NCBI GenBank assembly: GCA_025594325.1
Contig: JANHCV010000003.1
Coordinates: 558,001-622,000 of the forward strand
Length of the DNA: 64,000 nucleotides
DNA from: Blastocladiella emersonii ATCC 22665
Lineage: Eukaryota > Blastocladiomycota > Blastocladiomycetes > Blastocladiales > Blastocladiaceae
Direction: 5' to 3'
Part shown: in pieces, positions 21,904 to 32,691 of the stretch
Position numbering within the stretch: the first letter of the stretch is position 1
Layout: each line of letters opens with the position of its first letter
The notes under the pieces: generated by a model
What the model saw: only the letters and a program-made list of their open reading frames with translations
Databases searched by the model: none
Told to the model about the DNA's origin: nothing
Program-made: the position numbers and the translations under genes

Positions 21904-22614
21904 GGTTGGCGAGCGGGTTCATGGGGACGAGTGCGAACGCGCCAAGTTTTGATCGTGCGACAGTGGTTCGCGACCGCATCGGAGTTCTTGGTCGGGAGAA
22001 GACGTGTACGAAGGCGGCCATCCCGACGGAGCCCGCGGTGCGAGACACGCTATTTCGGGTGCCCTGGCGCGTGGAGCACATACCGGCTGTGCGACACACC
22101 CTTCTCACGCCTGTGCTGCGGGCCTCACGTAAGCGGGACAGCGAGAGTAAGAGGCGCGTGATCAAAAATAGCAGGGCGGTCGATGTGGGAAGCAAGCGAG
22201 CGCAGCAACGGCCGCTCCCACCTTCCGTCGGCGCACAGGTCCTGTCCACTCGATCCAGCTTCATCGTTGCATGAAGTTTGGTCGAGCATCTATTCTTCCG
22301 AGATCTGCGGCACCACCGAAGAGGCCCGGGTCCACCGGCCGGAAACGGCAAGCGGGTGGGGCTGGGACGCGTTGCGCCACAGTGACGCGGTGCGCACACG
22401 TGAGGCGCGTGGCGCGTGGCCGAGTGCCTCGCACCTTGCAACCGTCGCGACGGTTTTTCAACGCGGCGCGCGATCGTTCCTCTCTCCTCTCCCTCCGCCC
22501 CGTAAGCTCTATCGGCCCGCTTCATGTAACCTGCGCATACTCGCGCGCGCTCTTCACGGATCCCGGATCAACCCTCCCACCCGCGACCTCGAACCCCGCC
22601 CCCCGCCACCGACC
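21904..22614. promoter_or_regulatory. Divergent promoter region, 7TM gene and pseudo-hydrolase
   Basis: This 711-bp region separates the two starts. It contains GTGCGAGACACG at 22038-22049, the same 12-mer found at 1876 and 51328. The hydrolase frame stays open upstream to 22183 but its composition there is non-coding. Confidence 0.4.
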
Positions 22615-24789
22615 ATGGGCGCGCTAGTCCCGCTCCTCATCGTGGCGGCGCAGGTCGTCATGGCGAACCCGCTGCTACAAGCCGCCGCGCTCTTCTGCAT
22701 GGCGGGCCTGCTCGCCGTGTCGCGCGCCGTGGCCTGGCTCCAGTCGCTCAAGGGCGCGCAGGCTCCGTTCCGCACCTCGGGGTCGGGCGGCCGCACCCCG
22801 CCGCGCCGCGCCATGACTTCCTCGATCAGCACATCCGCCGTGCGGTCCAGCGGCGGCGGCGCTAAACCGCCGCGTCCGGCGCGCCGCACACGGACCACGT
22901 CCACGGCCTCGACCGCGTCGTCGCTCTCCTTCGCCGCGGGCGTCGTCCCACCCTCGCCGCCGCCGATCGCGCGGCCCGTCAAGCGCACGCAGTCGCTCAT
23001 GTCGCCGCCGCTGTCGGCCGTGCGCCGTGGGAGCATCAGCAGCAGCACCGCGACAACGGGGGATTCGCCAGTCCTGTCGGTCCCGCGGTCCGAGTCGCCC
23101 GTCCCGCCGCCGCTCGACGACGCGCTCGGGCATCTACCCCCACTCCACCATTACGACGCGCTCCCGCTGCGCCCGGGCTCGCCGTCCTCCTCGTCGGCGA
23201 CAGCGATGACTGGCGGGCCGGCGCAAAAGTACAAGCGCGCGCTAGCCGACGTGCAGGCGTACGCGGCATCGGGGTCGGCGACCGCGAGCGTCGCGAGCTC
23301 GTCGCCCGGGTCAGTCGCGACGGCGCTGCCCGACGTCGCGCCGCTGTCGATCGTGCGCACGCCCGCGAGCACGTTTGCGGGGCTCGCGGGCGAGTTTGCG
23401 TACCCGGAGCGGTACATGACGCTGCCCAACGGGCTGCGCGTGCACTATATCGACGTTGAGCCGCCCGGGGCGGCGAGTCTCGGGAAACCCGTGGTCATGA
23501 CGGTCGTTCTCCTGCACGGGTCTATGGGGTGGATGTGGTCGTTCCGTAAGGTGATCCCGATGCTCCTCGACCTCGGGTACCGCGTCGTCGCGGTTGACTA
23601 TCCGGGGCACGGCAAGAGGTGCGATTGTCCTTACGCTCCGGCTTCACGACCGCTGACATTTGAGCGAGTGTGTAGCGACAAACCCATGCAGTCGGCCTCC
23701 ATCACGCTCGGCCTGTACGTCGCGACCGTAGTCGAACTCTTCGCCTCGATCCTGCACGCACCGGTCCCGGGCCGCCCGGGCCGCGGTACCGCCCCCGTGC
23801 TCGTCCTCGCGCAGGGCTTCAGCGCCGCCGTCGTTTCACTCGCGCTCAAAGAATCCCGGTCCGTGTCGCGGGCGATCGCGCACCTGGTCCTCGTCAACGG
23901 GTACGCGCCGCCGCACTCGGACGCGAAACTCCCGTGGCGCACGCACCTCGCACAGGCTGTGGTGCGGTCGGCCGCCGAGGTCGCGCACACGTGGCACGGC
24001 GCCGGGTGGGGCCGGTTCGTGCCGTCGCTGTCGACGGCGGCGGCCGTGGTCTCGCCGCGCGGTAGCACGAGGCCCGCGAGTCCATCGGGCGGTGCTGGCG
24101 CGTGGGACGTGCCGTTTGGCTCTCATGCGCCCGTCGCCCCGCTCGTGGCCGCCGCGCGGTTCCCGCTGCCGTGGATCGGCGAGGTGCCCGTCGAGCGGCT
24201 CGCGGCGCTCGTCGCGCCCGCGTGGCTCATCGGGCCTGCCGTCACGGGCACGGGCGCCGCGTCGTCCGTCACCGGTGGTGGACCGCTGCTCCCGCCGTCG
24301 CCGCCGCCGACGGCGACCTCGTCGAACGGGAGCGCGAGCACGCGCATGGCGTCGGCGTCGGTCTCGACGGCCGCGCCGTGGGAAGCCGCGCTGCTACGGT
24401 CAGACCTATCCTCCGCGGCCCTCACCGCGTCCTCGTCGCCCGCGGCCGAGAAGTGGGCACACCGGATCCACCGCGTCGCGCAGGCGCTCGACCGGCCGAC
24501 GGCCGTGGATCTCGAGGCGGCTAAGCTGCACCTGCGCGAGTGGGCACAGACGCCGGTCGTGCCGCCCGTGTTCGGGTTGGCGGCGACGGGGCAACCGAGG
24601 AGCCGCGTGCTCGTGGTGTGGGGCGCGGCGAACCCCGTGTGGCCCGTCGAGCTCGGCGCGTGGTGGGCCGACCTGTGCGACGCGCGGCTCGTCGTGGTGC
24701 CTGGCGCCGGGCAGTACCCCGCCGAGGACGCGCCGGTGTTGTTAATGGACGCGGTGCGCGACTATGTCGAGGGCGGTGCGGCGGTTTAG
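22615..24789 (+). CDS. Alpha/beta-hydrolase-fold protein without catalytic triad
   Basis: Two exons (22615-23618, 23676-24789) give 705 residues. The 57-nt intron is a multiple of three without stops, but its removal restores DYPGHGKSDKP, the normal strand-4 motif. An N-terminal membrane-type hydrophobic stretch (residues 3-42) precedes a long Ser/Pro-rich region, then a hydrolase core from about residue 265 (LPNGLRVHYIDVE, LLHGSMGWMW). The family resembles haloalkane dehalogenases and epoxide hydrolases. The nucleophile position reads LAQGFS (Gln381), the acid position WGAANP (Asn654) and the His position GAGQYP (Gln681). All three are replaced, so the protein is probably non-catalytic, perhaps a binding or scaffold protein at a membrane. 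Confidence 0.8.
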   Translation: MGALVPLLIVAAQVVMANPLLQAAALFCMAGLLAVSRAVAWLQSLKGAQAPFRTSGSGGRTPPRRAMTSSISTSAVRSSGGGAKPPRPARRTRTTSTASTASSLSFAAGVVPPSPPPIARPVKRTQSLMSPPLSAVRRGSISSSTATTGDSPVLSVPRSESPVPPPLDDALGHLPPLHHYDALPLRPGSPSSSSATAMTGGPAQKYKRALADVQAYAASGSATASVASSSPGSVATALPDVAPLSIVRTPASTFAGLAGEFAYPERYMTLPNGLRVHYIDVEPPGAASLGKPVVMTVVLLHGSMGWMWSFRKVIPMLLDLGYRVVAVDYPGHGKRCDCPYAPASRPLTFERVCSDKPMQSASITLGLYVATVVELFASILHAPVPGRPGRGTAPVLVLAQGFSAAVVSLALKESRSVSRAIAHLVLVNGYAPPHSDAKLPWRTHLAQAVVRSAAEVAHTWHGAGWGRFVPSLSTAAAVVSPRGSTRPASPSGGAGAWDVPFGSHAPVAPLVAAARFPLPWIGEVPVERLAALVAPAWLIGPAVTGTGAASSVTGGGPLLPPSPPPTATSSNGSASTRMASASVSTAAPWEAALLRSDLSSAALTASSSPAAEKWAHRIHRVAQALDRPTAVDLEAAKLHLREWAQTPVVPPVFGLAATGQPRSRVLVVWGAANPVWPVELGAWWADLCDARLVVVPGAGQYPAEDAPVLLMDAVRDYVEGGAAV

Positions 24790-25018
24790 CGCGGCTGAGA
24801 GGAAGAGAATTCATTTCGTATTTGATATCCTGTGTGGGTCGTGCGGGGCAGGCACGGTGGCCGTGGTCGCGGTCGCGGGCCGTGCATGACTCGGACGCGT
24901 CGGCGTGTGGCGTCACGCTCGCGCTCCGAGTCTTGCCGGCGACCTCTAGACCAGAGCCTCACCTCCTCTCCCTCTCCCTCTCCCTCTCCCCTTCATCTCA
25001 ACAACACTCAATATTGCA

Positions 25019-25726
25019 ATGGATCCATCCGACTTTTCCGCGCTGCTCGGCGGCGGCCGCAAGGGCGGGCCTCCCGCTTCCAGCGGCGGCGACTGGTCGA
25101 CGGCCTTCGAGTCCTCCTCCTCCTCCTCCTCCTCCTCGTCGTCGCGCCAAGGTTTCCAGCGCGACACGCGCCACCCGTCCGACGTGGCGCACGCGCTCGC
25201 AACCTCCGAGGCGACGTTCCACGCGTTCGCGACCGACGGCGCCGCGGTCCTCTCCCTCCTCGCGGCGCACCCGGGCGAGTGGGATCTCGACGAGCTCGCC
25301 GACGACCTGGCCGCTGGCCCGCTACCCACGCAGCAACCCGCGGGCGCGCCCGGGTGGTCGGTCCTGGACCCGCCGCAGACGAGCGCGCGCGCGCGCGACC
25401 ACTGGAACCACTGGGCGCGCGACTTCACCCATTTTGGGAACGGTGGAGTCGACGACGGCGCGGCGGTCGTGGCCATGGCGCGCGGGGCGGCCGGGGACGG
25501 GTACATGAGCGCGGTGTGGGGCGAGACGTCCGTGGACGCGTGGGACCGCGCGCTCGACCAGTGGGACGCGGAGCGGCGGGCCAAGGCGGCCACCTCGAGT
25601 GCACCAGCAGAAGCAGAAGCGTCGCCGCAGGTCAAGGAGCGCGCGCAGGAGGCGGCCGTCGGGCGGCTGCGGCTCGTGCTCAGCCATCTCAAGCTGCCCA
25701 AGTTGAACAAGGACGACGTGGTGTGA
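25019..25726 (+). CDS. Small acidic protein with WxxxF motifs, peroxin-like at best
   Basis: An intron-free frame of 235 residues starting MDPSDFSALLGG. A poly-Ser run lies at residues 31-43. Two WxxxF-type motifs are visible, WSTAF near residue 26 and WARDF near residue 128, with further Trp residues (VWGE, DAWDRALDQWD) and a helical C-terminus. WxxxF/Y motifs are typical of Pex5 and Pex20, which dock to Pex14 during peroxisomal import. There is no TPR domain and no N-terminal Cys as in Pex20, so this is only a lead. It converges on GNA1. Confidence 0.6.
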   Translation: MDPSDFSALLGGGRKGGPPASSGGDWSTAFESSSSSSSSSSSRQGFQRDTRHPSDVAHALATSEATFHAFATDGAAVLSLLAAHPGEWDLDELADDLAAGPLPTQQPAGAPGWSVLDPPQTSARARDHWNHWARDFTHFGNGGVDDGAAVVAMARGAAGDGYMSAVWGETSVDAWDRALDQWDAERRAKAATSSAPAEAEASPQVKERAQEAAVGRLRLVLSHLKLPKLNKDDVV

Positions 25727-25804
25727 GGCGGATTGTATTACGATTTCTTCAGCGATCAGATTCCAGTTGTGCGAGAGGACAGCGGGCGGGTATAGTGAGC
25801 GCGC

Positions 25805-26411
25805 TTACAGCTTGGGGGCGAGCGACTTGTTGGAGCCCTTGATGTACCAGACCATCTCGACCTCCTTGCGCTCAAACTGCAGCTTCTCGTAGAACTTGAC
25901 GTTCTTCTCGGCGCAGTCGAGGATGATCTTGTAGGCGCCCGCGTTCTTGCCAATCGACTTGAGCCCGTCGATAATGTACCGGCCAAACTGCTTGCCGCGG
26001 TAGTCCTCGTGCGTCACGATGTCCTCAATGTGGCCGACCAGCCCGAGGTTGCGGATGAACTTGCGCTCGACGAACACGGTACCCGCGGCCGCGATCCGCT
26101 GCTTGGCCAGGTCCTCGATCACGATCGTAAAGTACTCGTGGTTGTGCGCCTTGAGGTACGCGAACCGGTCCACGAACGCCGCCTTGGAGATGTCGCCGAC
26201 CACCGTCAGGTGCGACAGCGCGTGCAGGAAGCCTGTTCGTCGGGGGGAGTGTGTGAGCGCCCACCCGCTCGCGCGTGGATCAGCGGTAGCCCAAGGCAAG
26301 CGCACCCTTGTCGTAGTCGGTGACCTCGAGCGGGCGCAGGACAAAGCCGGCGGGGAGCGCGCTGGTCACAGCGCGGTCGATGAGGGAGGCGTCGAAGAGC
26401 GGGGCAGCCAT
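25805..26411 (-). CDS. GNA1: Glucosamine-6-phosphate N-acetyltransferase
   Basis: Two exons (26411-26306, 26232-25805) give 177 residues. The enzyme transfers acetyl from acetyl-CoA to glucosamine-6-phosphate, a step of UDP-GlcNAc synthesis needed for chitin and glycosylation. Visible family motifs are TDYDKGFLHALSHLT across the splice junction, GHIEDIVTHEDYRGKQFGR (the acetyl-CoA-binding R/Q-x-x-G-x-G/A region of GNAT proteins) and IILDCAEKNVKFYEKLQF. The intron is 73 nt with donor GTGCGC. The gene is divergent from VFA1 with a 223-bp spacer. Confidence 0.92.
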
Positions 26412-26634
26412 GGTCGTGATGATGATACGTTGCAATATGAGGTGCGGTCAAGGAGAGCGCGAGCGGTTGGGCGGGGGCCTCGAAGCTTTTGAAGGGGGAG
26501 CGCTCTCCGCAACGCTATTTTTCGCTGCGGTCGGCCAGCCGGTCGGTCGCGGAACGCGTTCTTCGGGTTCCCCCACCGCCACACGTGCGCGTTATCATCG
26601 CGCCACCGCTTCTCCCTCCCCTTCAACGATCACG

Positions 26635-27023
26635 ATGAGTGCGAGCCCGCTCCCGTTCAAGAACCAGTACCGGCACCGGCGCGCGGCGGGCGACCGCGCG
26701 TGCTGGGTGTGCGGCAAGCCGACGTTCGAGGTGCTCACGCACGACGACGTCGACTTTTTCTTCGTACGCGCGGTTGCGGGTCTCGCTCTGGACGCCACTC
26801 ACCGCGGCCAAGGCGTGTGTAGGTGTGCATGAACCACATCCAGGACCCGGGGTTCTGCACCGCCACCGAGGGCGGCGTGCCCAAGCAGTACGCGCTGCAC
26901 GCGCGCATGTTCGCGCTGCGCGAGGCCAAGCACCGCGAGAAGAAGCGGCAGGAGCGCACGCAGGCGGCGCTGGCCGGGCTGCCCGCGGCGCCGTCGCGGC
27001 TGCCGCCGAAGCGTGCTGGATAA
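26635..27023 (+). CDS. VFA1: Vfa1-type Vps4-associated protein
   Basis: Two exons (26635-26763, 26823-27023) give 109 residues. Vfa1 binds the AAA-ATPase Vps4 and supports ESCRT disassembly at endosomes. The N-terminal zinc-finger-like part is clear: CWVCGKPTFEVL and, after the junction, VCMNHIQDPGFC. A Lys/Arg-rich helix (REAKHREKKRQE) and a short tail follow. The protein is shorter than the yeast one (about 200 residues), with the C-terminal half reduced. Confidence 0.85.
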
Positions 27024-27392
27024 TATATAGCAGGAGAGACAAAAGTGTCTCGCGCGCGGGGGCGGCGGAGGCGCAGGCGCAGGCGCAGGCGCGCGGAGTC
27101 GGCCCGCGACGGTCACGTGACGCCGTCAACAACGAGCGGCGTGGCCGATCGTGCGTCAGAGTGAGCGACCGAATTGCCGCTCTCCCCTCGCGGTCCCCAT
27201 CCTCGCCATCAACAAGAAACTCTGTGAGCTGTGCCACCCAACGACCAACGCAGCAGACGCATCGACCCAACTCTCGCGCCCCGATCGCCGCCCCCGTCGC
27301 TGCAACGTATGCCTGGGCCCCGGCACTCTGCTCCTCAGCTGAGCCGCTGCTGACGTCCCGAGCAGCGTCTAGTCCTCCCCATCATACCCACC
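27024..27392. other. Spacer upstream of mitochondrial-type gene
   Basis: These 369 bp contain GTGTCTCGCGC at 27045-27055, a reverse-strand relative of the GTGCGAGACACG motif, and about four tandem copies of GGCGCA near 27065-27090. No gene is seen. Confidence 0.4.
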
Positions 27393-29123
27393 ATGGCCTC
27401 TCGCGCACTCCAGGGCCCCGCGGCCGCTGCCGCCGCGGCGACCCGCACCGTCCTCTCGTCTTCGGCCGCTTCCTCCGCCGCGGCATCGCACCAGCAGCGC
27501 AGCCTGTCGGGCTCGCGCCCCGCGGACGCGGGCCTGCAGCAGGCGGGCTCCATGGGCAAGTCGGCCGAGGAGGTGATGGCCATGATCTCGTCCATCACGG
27601 CCAACCTGACCAAGAACGCGGCCTCCGCTTCCTCCTCGGGCTCCTCCTCGTCCACCTCGGCTTCGGCGCCGCAGACGCTCGTCCCGCCGGCCTTCCCGAC
27701 GACGCGCGCCTCGATTGGCCTGTCGGGCCGCGCCCCGCCGGCGCCCGCGTCGGCAGCGCACGCGCACGCCCCGAGCCTGCCGTCCTTCACCCCGGCGTCC
27801 GCCGCGCTCGACCCGGGACTCGTCGCGCACCCGCCCACGGCACCACGCAAGTCGCAGGCGCTGTTCAAGCTCAACAGTTTCGCGCCCGGCGCCGCCTTCG
27901 CCAGCCCGCTCGCCTCGGTCGCCACCCCGTCGCCGTTCGCCCTCGGCGCGGCGGCGTCTGCGGTCGCGGCCGGCGGCGTCGCCCGCAACGCGGGGTTCCC
28001 GCGCGCAGGCGAGAAGATTGACTTGTCGTTCCTCGACTCCCCGTCGACGCCGGGCGTCGGCGGGCGCGGCAGTCCGAAGTCGCTCACGGAATCCGCGGCG
28101 GCGTCGCCGTCGGCTGCGGGCGCGGTCGACTGGGACTCGCTCATCTCCGAGTTCCAGCAGGCCCCCTCTAAAACCGCTCCCGCTCCTCCATCTTCGTCCC
28201 CCTCGCCCCTCGACATCCCGCGGTCCGTCGCCGCTGCCGTCGCCAAGCCCACGGCGCCGCACCAGCTGCCCGACTTCTCGGCGCTCTCGACGCACCTCGC
28301 CGCGGCCACCGCCACGGCGCGCGCGTCGGCCGCGTCCGCGTCCCCCTCCGCGCGCTCGGCCCTCGCCCTCGCCATGCAGTCCGCGAGCGACTCGAGCGCA
28401 GCAGCCTGGACGCTGGCCCCACGGCTCGCGCGCGACGACGTGACGGCTCTCCTGGTCCAGCTCCGCGCGGTCACGTCGTCGGCGGTGCACCTGCGCGGTT
28501 TCCTCGCCACCCTGTTCCGGTACCTCCCGCACCCGCCGGCGGCCGTGATCGCGGACGCGGTGCGCGCGGCCGGCGAGCTCGGGCAGCCGCACCTTGCGTA
28601 CGCGATCTTGGCGCAGGTCCGGCGCCAGGGTCTCTTGGCCATGGTGCGGTCCGTCGACGCGGGCGTGTACGAGGCGCTGGTGCGCGTCGCGTGGACCAAC
28701 GAGCGCAGTATGGCCCGCGTGATCCGGTACCTCCGCGATATGGCGGGCATCGGCGTCACGCCGTCCCGGTCCATGGTCCTTGCGCTCGACCAGATCCTCG
28801 CGGCGCGGAACTCGAAGAGTAGTGTGGCGGCCGCGTGGGAGGCCGAGGGGAAGAGTGGGCCGGCGGCGGCGAAGGCGCTCCCAGCGGCGTCCAAGGCCGA
28901 CGCGGACCTCCTGTGGCGCACGCTGTGCGAGCTCAACCTCACGCGCTTCTTCCAGACGCGCGTGCGTGCCCCCGCCGCGCGGATGCCGACGGCGACCGTG
29001 GCGGAGTCGCTGCCAGAACAGTCCCTCGCGGTGCTTGCGGGCAAGTCGCGCGCGGGGACCGGCGGCGCGCTCCTGTCGGGCCAGGGGCTCGCGGACCTGG
29101 TGCGGTCGACGGGCGCCGTGTGA
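27393..29123 (+). CDS. Probable mitochondrial helical-repeat protein
   Basis: An intron-free frame of 576 residues starting [12 protein letters not shown]. The N-terminus is Ala/Arg/Ser-rich and lacks acidic residues for about 45 positions, as in mitochondrial targeting signals. A long Ala/Ser/Pro-rich region follows. From about residue 300 the sequence is helical, with repeat-like phrases [18 protein letters not shown] and [18 protein letters not shown] that resemble pentatricopeptide or Mtf2-type RNA-metabolism proteins. The assignment is tentative. The gene converges on CBC2. Confidence 0.7.
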   Translation: MASRALQGPAAAAAAATRTVLSSSAASSAAASHQQRSLSGSRPADAGLQQAGSMGKSAEEVMAMISSITANLTKNAASASSSGSSSSTSASAPQTLVPPAFPTTRASIGLSGRAPPAPASAAHAHAPSLPSFTPASAALDPGLVAHPPTAPRKSQALFKLNSFAPGAAFASPLASVATPSPFALGAAASAVAAGGVARNAGFPRAGEKIDLSFLDSPSTPGVGGRGSPKSLTESAAASPSAAGAVDWDSLISEFQQAPSKTAPAPPSSSPSPLDIPRSVAAAVAKPTAPHQLPDFSALSTHLAAATATARASAASASPSARSALALAMQSASDSSAAAWTLAPRLARDDVTALLVQLRAVTSSAVHLRGFLATLFRYLPHPPAAVIADAVRAAGELGQPHLAYAILAQVRRQGLLAMVRSVDAGVYEALVRVAWTNERSMARVIRYLRDMAGIGVTPSRSMVLALDQILAARNSKSSVAAAWEAEGKSGPAAAKALPAASKADADLLWRTLCELNLTRFFQTRVRAPAARMPTATVAESLPEQSLAVLAGKSRAGTGGALLSGQGLADLVRSTGAV

Positions 29124-29236
29124 GGCAAGTAGTGTGAGGGCGTAGATTCCTAATAGCATAACTGATACTCCTATCCTACTACTGGTGCTACAGAAGGGAC
29201 AGTGTATTGAGGGCGAGAGGGGGGGAGGCGGAGCGC

Positions 29237-29927
29237 TCAGTAGCGGCGCGCCTTGGCCTCGTGGTCGTCGTCGCCCTCGTCGTCGTACCGCCTCCGCTTG
29301 ACTGAGGGCGCGTGCACGGGGTGAGTGGTGGAATCGAGAGCAACGCAGAGAGCAAAACGTACACTCGGAGCGGTTGTACTGGTTGCCGTAGTTGCGCTCG
29401 GTGCGCTGCGGGATCGGGTCGCCGATGATCGCGCCCACGGGGCCCCACCCACCACGGCCCGAATCAAACTCGGTGCGGTACTCGTCGCGGACCTGCCCAC
29501 CATGACGCCCACGGCCAAACTGGCGACCCTCGCGGAACCCCGGGTCGAGGTCGACGCGGATGAACCGGTCGTCGAGCTTGGAGTTGGAGATGTAGCGGAG
29601 GCAGTCGAGGGCGTTGGCGTGCGAGTAGTACTCGACAAAGCAGAACCCGCACGGCGTCATGCGGACCTTGTCGAGGCCCATGATGATGCGCTTGATGTCG
29701 CCGCACTTGGCAAACAGCTCGTGGATCTGCTCCTCGGTCGTGTAGAAGGACAGGTTGCCCACGTACACGGTCGTCGACCGCGCCAGCGTCGCGTACCACT
29801 GGTCGGGCGTCCCGTCGAACGACCGGTCAATGTAGTCGGACGGGCGCGCCAGGTCCGGAATCACAATGTTGGCGTCGCCCAGGCGCGTCGCCTCGGGCAG
29901 GTACGGCGCGGTCGCGGCGAGGGACAT
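29237..29927 (-). CDS. CBC2: Nuclear cap-binding complex small subunit CBP20
   Basis: Two exons (29927-29363, 29301-29237) give 209 residues. CBP20 binds the m7G cap together with CBP80 and acts in splicing, export and decay of mRNA. One RRM spans about residues 50-125 ([28 protein letters not shown]). The C-terminal cap-binding tail [20 protein letters not shown] is nearly canonical. The 61-nt intron (donor GTACGT) precedes a short basic and acidic tail ending in AKARRY. Confidence 0.95.
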
Positions 29928-31039
29928 GGTGCTGGTGGTTGCGGGGAGTTAATGCGTGTGCTTCGTGGGGTGGCTCCGTGCGCCGCGAGGGAGAAAGAGG
30001 AGACGAACGGAACGCGATCTCGACGACGAGGAGGAAAAGTGAAATGAGAGAGCGTCACGCGACATCACCTGACGCCGCGGCGCTTCTCGCGGCAGGCGTT
30101 TCAGCCCGCTGCAAGAGGCAGAGCGTGTCCGCCGCTCGTTGAACCGCAAACGTGTTGGCAGCTCGGAAGCGATTAGGCTCGCCATCACGGTGGCCACGTC
30201 GAGCACGACGACCATGGACGTCGCTGAGGAGCGCGCCAGAGACGATCCGGAGCCGCACGCCAAGAGTCGGCGCGGTAGTGGGAGACACGCGCTGAATCGA
30301 TGAGGAGGGGTGAGGCCCGCGGCGCCTTGGGTCATGCGGCGGCGCAGTGCGGCGCGGCGCGCAACACGGGTCGGCGCGGGGCATCACTGCTGCCTCTGCT
30401 GCTGACGCCCAGGCTGCGTGCCACGTCAAGCGCCAACCATTGGGCGTGGGCCGAGGTCGACGCGCGGCGCCATCGCGCTCCCTCTCCCCGCACTCGTCCC
30501 CTCCCAGAAGCGACAGCACCCCCGGGTCCGCGAACGCCCGCCTCACCGCTCTCAACCGCGCGCTCCCAACCACTCTCCGCTCACCGCTCACCGTGGAAGC
30601 CGCCCATCGCGCATCGAAGCGTCGCCGCGCCCTTCCATTTTGCTCCCCTCACCTCGCGCTGCGGCTGCGACCGCGCCCGTGGCTTTCGAACCCTTGCGAC
30701 CTCCACTGCGGCCGAGTGGTGCCCGCATCGCATCACCGAGTCCATCAATCCGTCCGGATGCCGGTCCGCTGGCGTCGCTCCGCCGGCGACCGTCGCCGTG
30801 CGCCGCGCGAGCGGTCCCTCTCTCCCGCCGCTCCTCCGCGTCGTGATGAAGCGGCCCTGCCATTGCCGACCACGTCACGGTCTATGTCACCGGGCTGCTT
30901 CTCGTTCGTCTCGGCGTGCTGGCCGCGCTCCTCCTCCTCCTCCTCCTCCTCGCCCGCCAAATCCTCGCCCAGACCCGCCGCGCTGCGGCGCAAATCCCGC
31001 GACACGACTCCCTGCAACGCGCTCTCCCAGTCGCCCGCC
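29928..31039. other. Divergent region upstream of PPPY gene 1
   Basis: About 1.1 kb between the CBC2 start and the preferred start of the first PPPY gene. A plus-strand frame continuous with that gene is open from 30347, but its Arg/Ser/Pro composition before about 30880 looks non-coding. The real start of the downstream gene could be 30758, 30884 or 31040. Confidence 0.35.
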
Positions 31040-31972
31040 ATGCCCGCCTCGGCGCAGTCCGCGTCGGCGTCGTCGCGGTCCACGTCACCCGCCCCATCCC
31101 CGTCGTCGTGGATCGCGTGCTGCATCGCCCTCCCGCTCGCGGGCCCCGCCGAACCGCTCGCCGTTCGCCGCACCACCGCCCGCCCGCGCGCGATGATCAA
31201 GGACCCGCCCTCGACGACGACCGCCTCCCCCACACCCACGGTCCCGGCCAACATTGTCGCGGCCGCGCTGCGCCGGCACCAGGCCATGCCCGACGCATCT
31301 CCCCCAACACGGCCCGCCCCCGCCGCCGCGCGGTCGCGGTGGACCACGGTCTCGCGGCTCGTCCGGTCCGTGGCCGCGTTCCAGTCCGCGGGCGCCGGCG
31401 CTGCTGGGTCATCACCGCCAACCGCCGGCACTCGGATCCCGCGCACCGCGACCCCGTCAACCCCCGCCGCCCACCCGATGCTCCTCCCCGACGACCCCGC
31501 CGACCGCGAGTTTGCCGCGTGGCGGGACCGCCGCGCCGCGCGCGCGTGGCTCGCGGCCGCGCTCGCCGAGCTCGGGCTCGACGCCGACTCGCCCGCGGGC
31601 TCCGCGCTGGCTTCGCGGCGGCACGTCGAGCCCGCCGCGGGGACGTGCGCGTGGGGCACGACTGCGTCGCTCGCCAGCGTCCTCGTGCACCTCGTCCTCG
31701 ACCCTACCGGGTGCGGGCCCGCGTGCGCGCTGCACGCGAACGCGGCCGACGCGGTCACCCCGCCGCCGTCGCCCGGGATCGCGCCGCCCTCGGCCCATGA
31801 GCTCGCACGGGTTGCGGCCGCGACCGCGCCCGTTGACGCGGTCCAGGCGCTCGCCGAGTACTACGCGCACGCCGAGCACCTGCCGGCAACGGTCGCGCGT
31901 GCGCTCGGCGATGTGAACGCCGCGCTCCGCGATCTCGCGCCCCCGCCGCCGCCGTACGCCGCCGTCGAGTGA
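31040..31972 (+). CDS. PPPY-tailed unknown protein, tandem copy 1
   Basis: A 310-residue protein from the ATG at 31040, chosen because the paralogue downstream begins about the same distance before a shared SSWI.CCIA motif. Shared blocks are [18 protein letters not shown] (about residue 100), [62 protein letters not shown] and [13 protein letters not shown]. It ends [15 protein letters not shown], containing a PPxY-type motif that WW domains such as those of Rsp5/Nedd4 ligases bind. The CC in the N-terminal motif could be lipidated. The core is predicted helical. I recognise no family. The frame is open further 5'. Confidence 0.65.
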   Translation: MPASAQSASASSRSTSPAPSPSSWIACCIALPLAGPAEPLAVRRTTARPRAMIKDPPSTTTASPTPTVPANIVAAALRRHQAMPDASPPTRPAPAAARSRWTTVSRLVRSVAAFQSAGAGAAGSSPPTAGTRIPRTATPSTPAAHPMLLPDDPADREFAAWRDRRAARAWLAAALAELGLDADSPAGSALASRRHVEPAAGTCAWGTTASLASVLVHLVLDPTGCGPACALHANAADAVTPPPSPGIAPPSAHELARVAAATAPVDAVQALAEYYAHAEHLPATVARALGDVNAALRDLAPPPPPYAAVE

Positions 31973-32691
31973 TTCGGCCAAGACCGGTGTGAAGAAGCCG
32001 TTGTTTATCCTCCTCGTTTTGTACCCATCCTCGAAACCCACTGCTGCCCGACCGCATACAATGTATACCCCGCCTTGTAAGAACGCGCTGACCTGATGAC
32101 CAACCATCATGGCGGGAGCAGGCGATGTGTGTGGCGCAACGCGTCGATGGCGCCTGCATGCAGCCACGCACGGAGATGCCTCTCCGCCATCGCAATGTTT
32201 GCTGTGTCCGCGAACAGGATGCGGCCCTGGACCCGTTCATGAGGCACCCCGATTGACCTGGTACGGAAGTCGCGCCGCGTTCTGCGTCGAAGCATCGCCA
32301 TCCCCCCGGCGATGCAACGCGCCCCTGCCGTGCGTCGAGCTCAACCGCCTCAGTCTCGTCATCACCCACGTTGAGCGCGAACGCGCCGCTCGCGCGTCGG
32401 ATGGCGAGCTGCTGACGCGAGCGTCGTGCGCGTCGCGGGAACCACTGAGGAGGACCCTTGCGCGGCAGCTGACCCGCCGCGGTCGGGCTTGGCCACGGCT
32501 TCGTCGCCGCCTGACTCGGTCGCCGTCGACTCCTTCCTTCTCGGCAGGGACGGGTCAAGTTTAGACGGAGTCCCTGCACCAGAACGGCTCTGTCCTCGAC
32601 GTCGCTCTGCACCCCCGCCCCCGTCGGGCTTCTTCCAACAACTCAACGGAGCTTCACACATACATCGCAACGCAGTCCTACCGGCCATACC
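31973..32691. other. Spacer between the tandem PPPY genes
   Basis: These 719 bp hold no convincing frame. The region carries the 3' end of copy 1 and presumably the promoter of copy 2. No shared promoter block between the copies is obvious by eye. Confidence 0.35.

Noticed and set aside
27369-29927. 852-residue minus-strand frame covering CBC2 exon 1 and the mitochondrial gene
   Set aside because: The first 190 residues are CBC2; the rest is Arg/Gly-rich antisense of the plus-strand gene. The CBC2 intron removes it.
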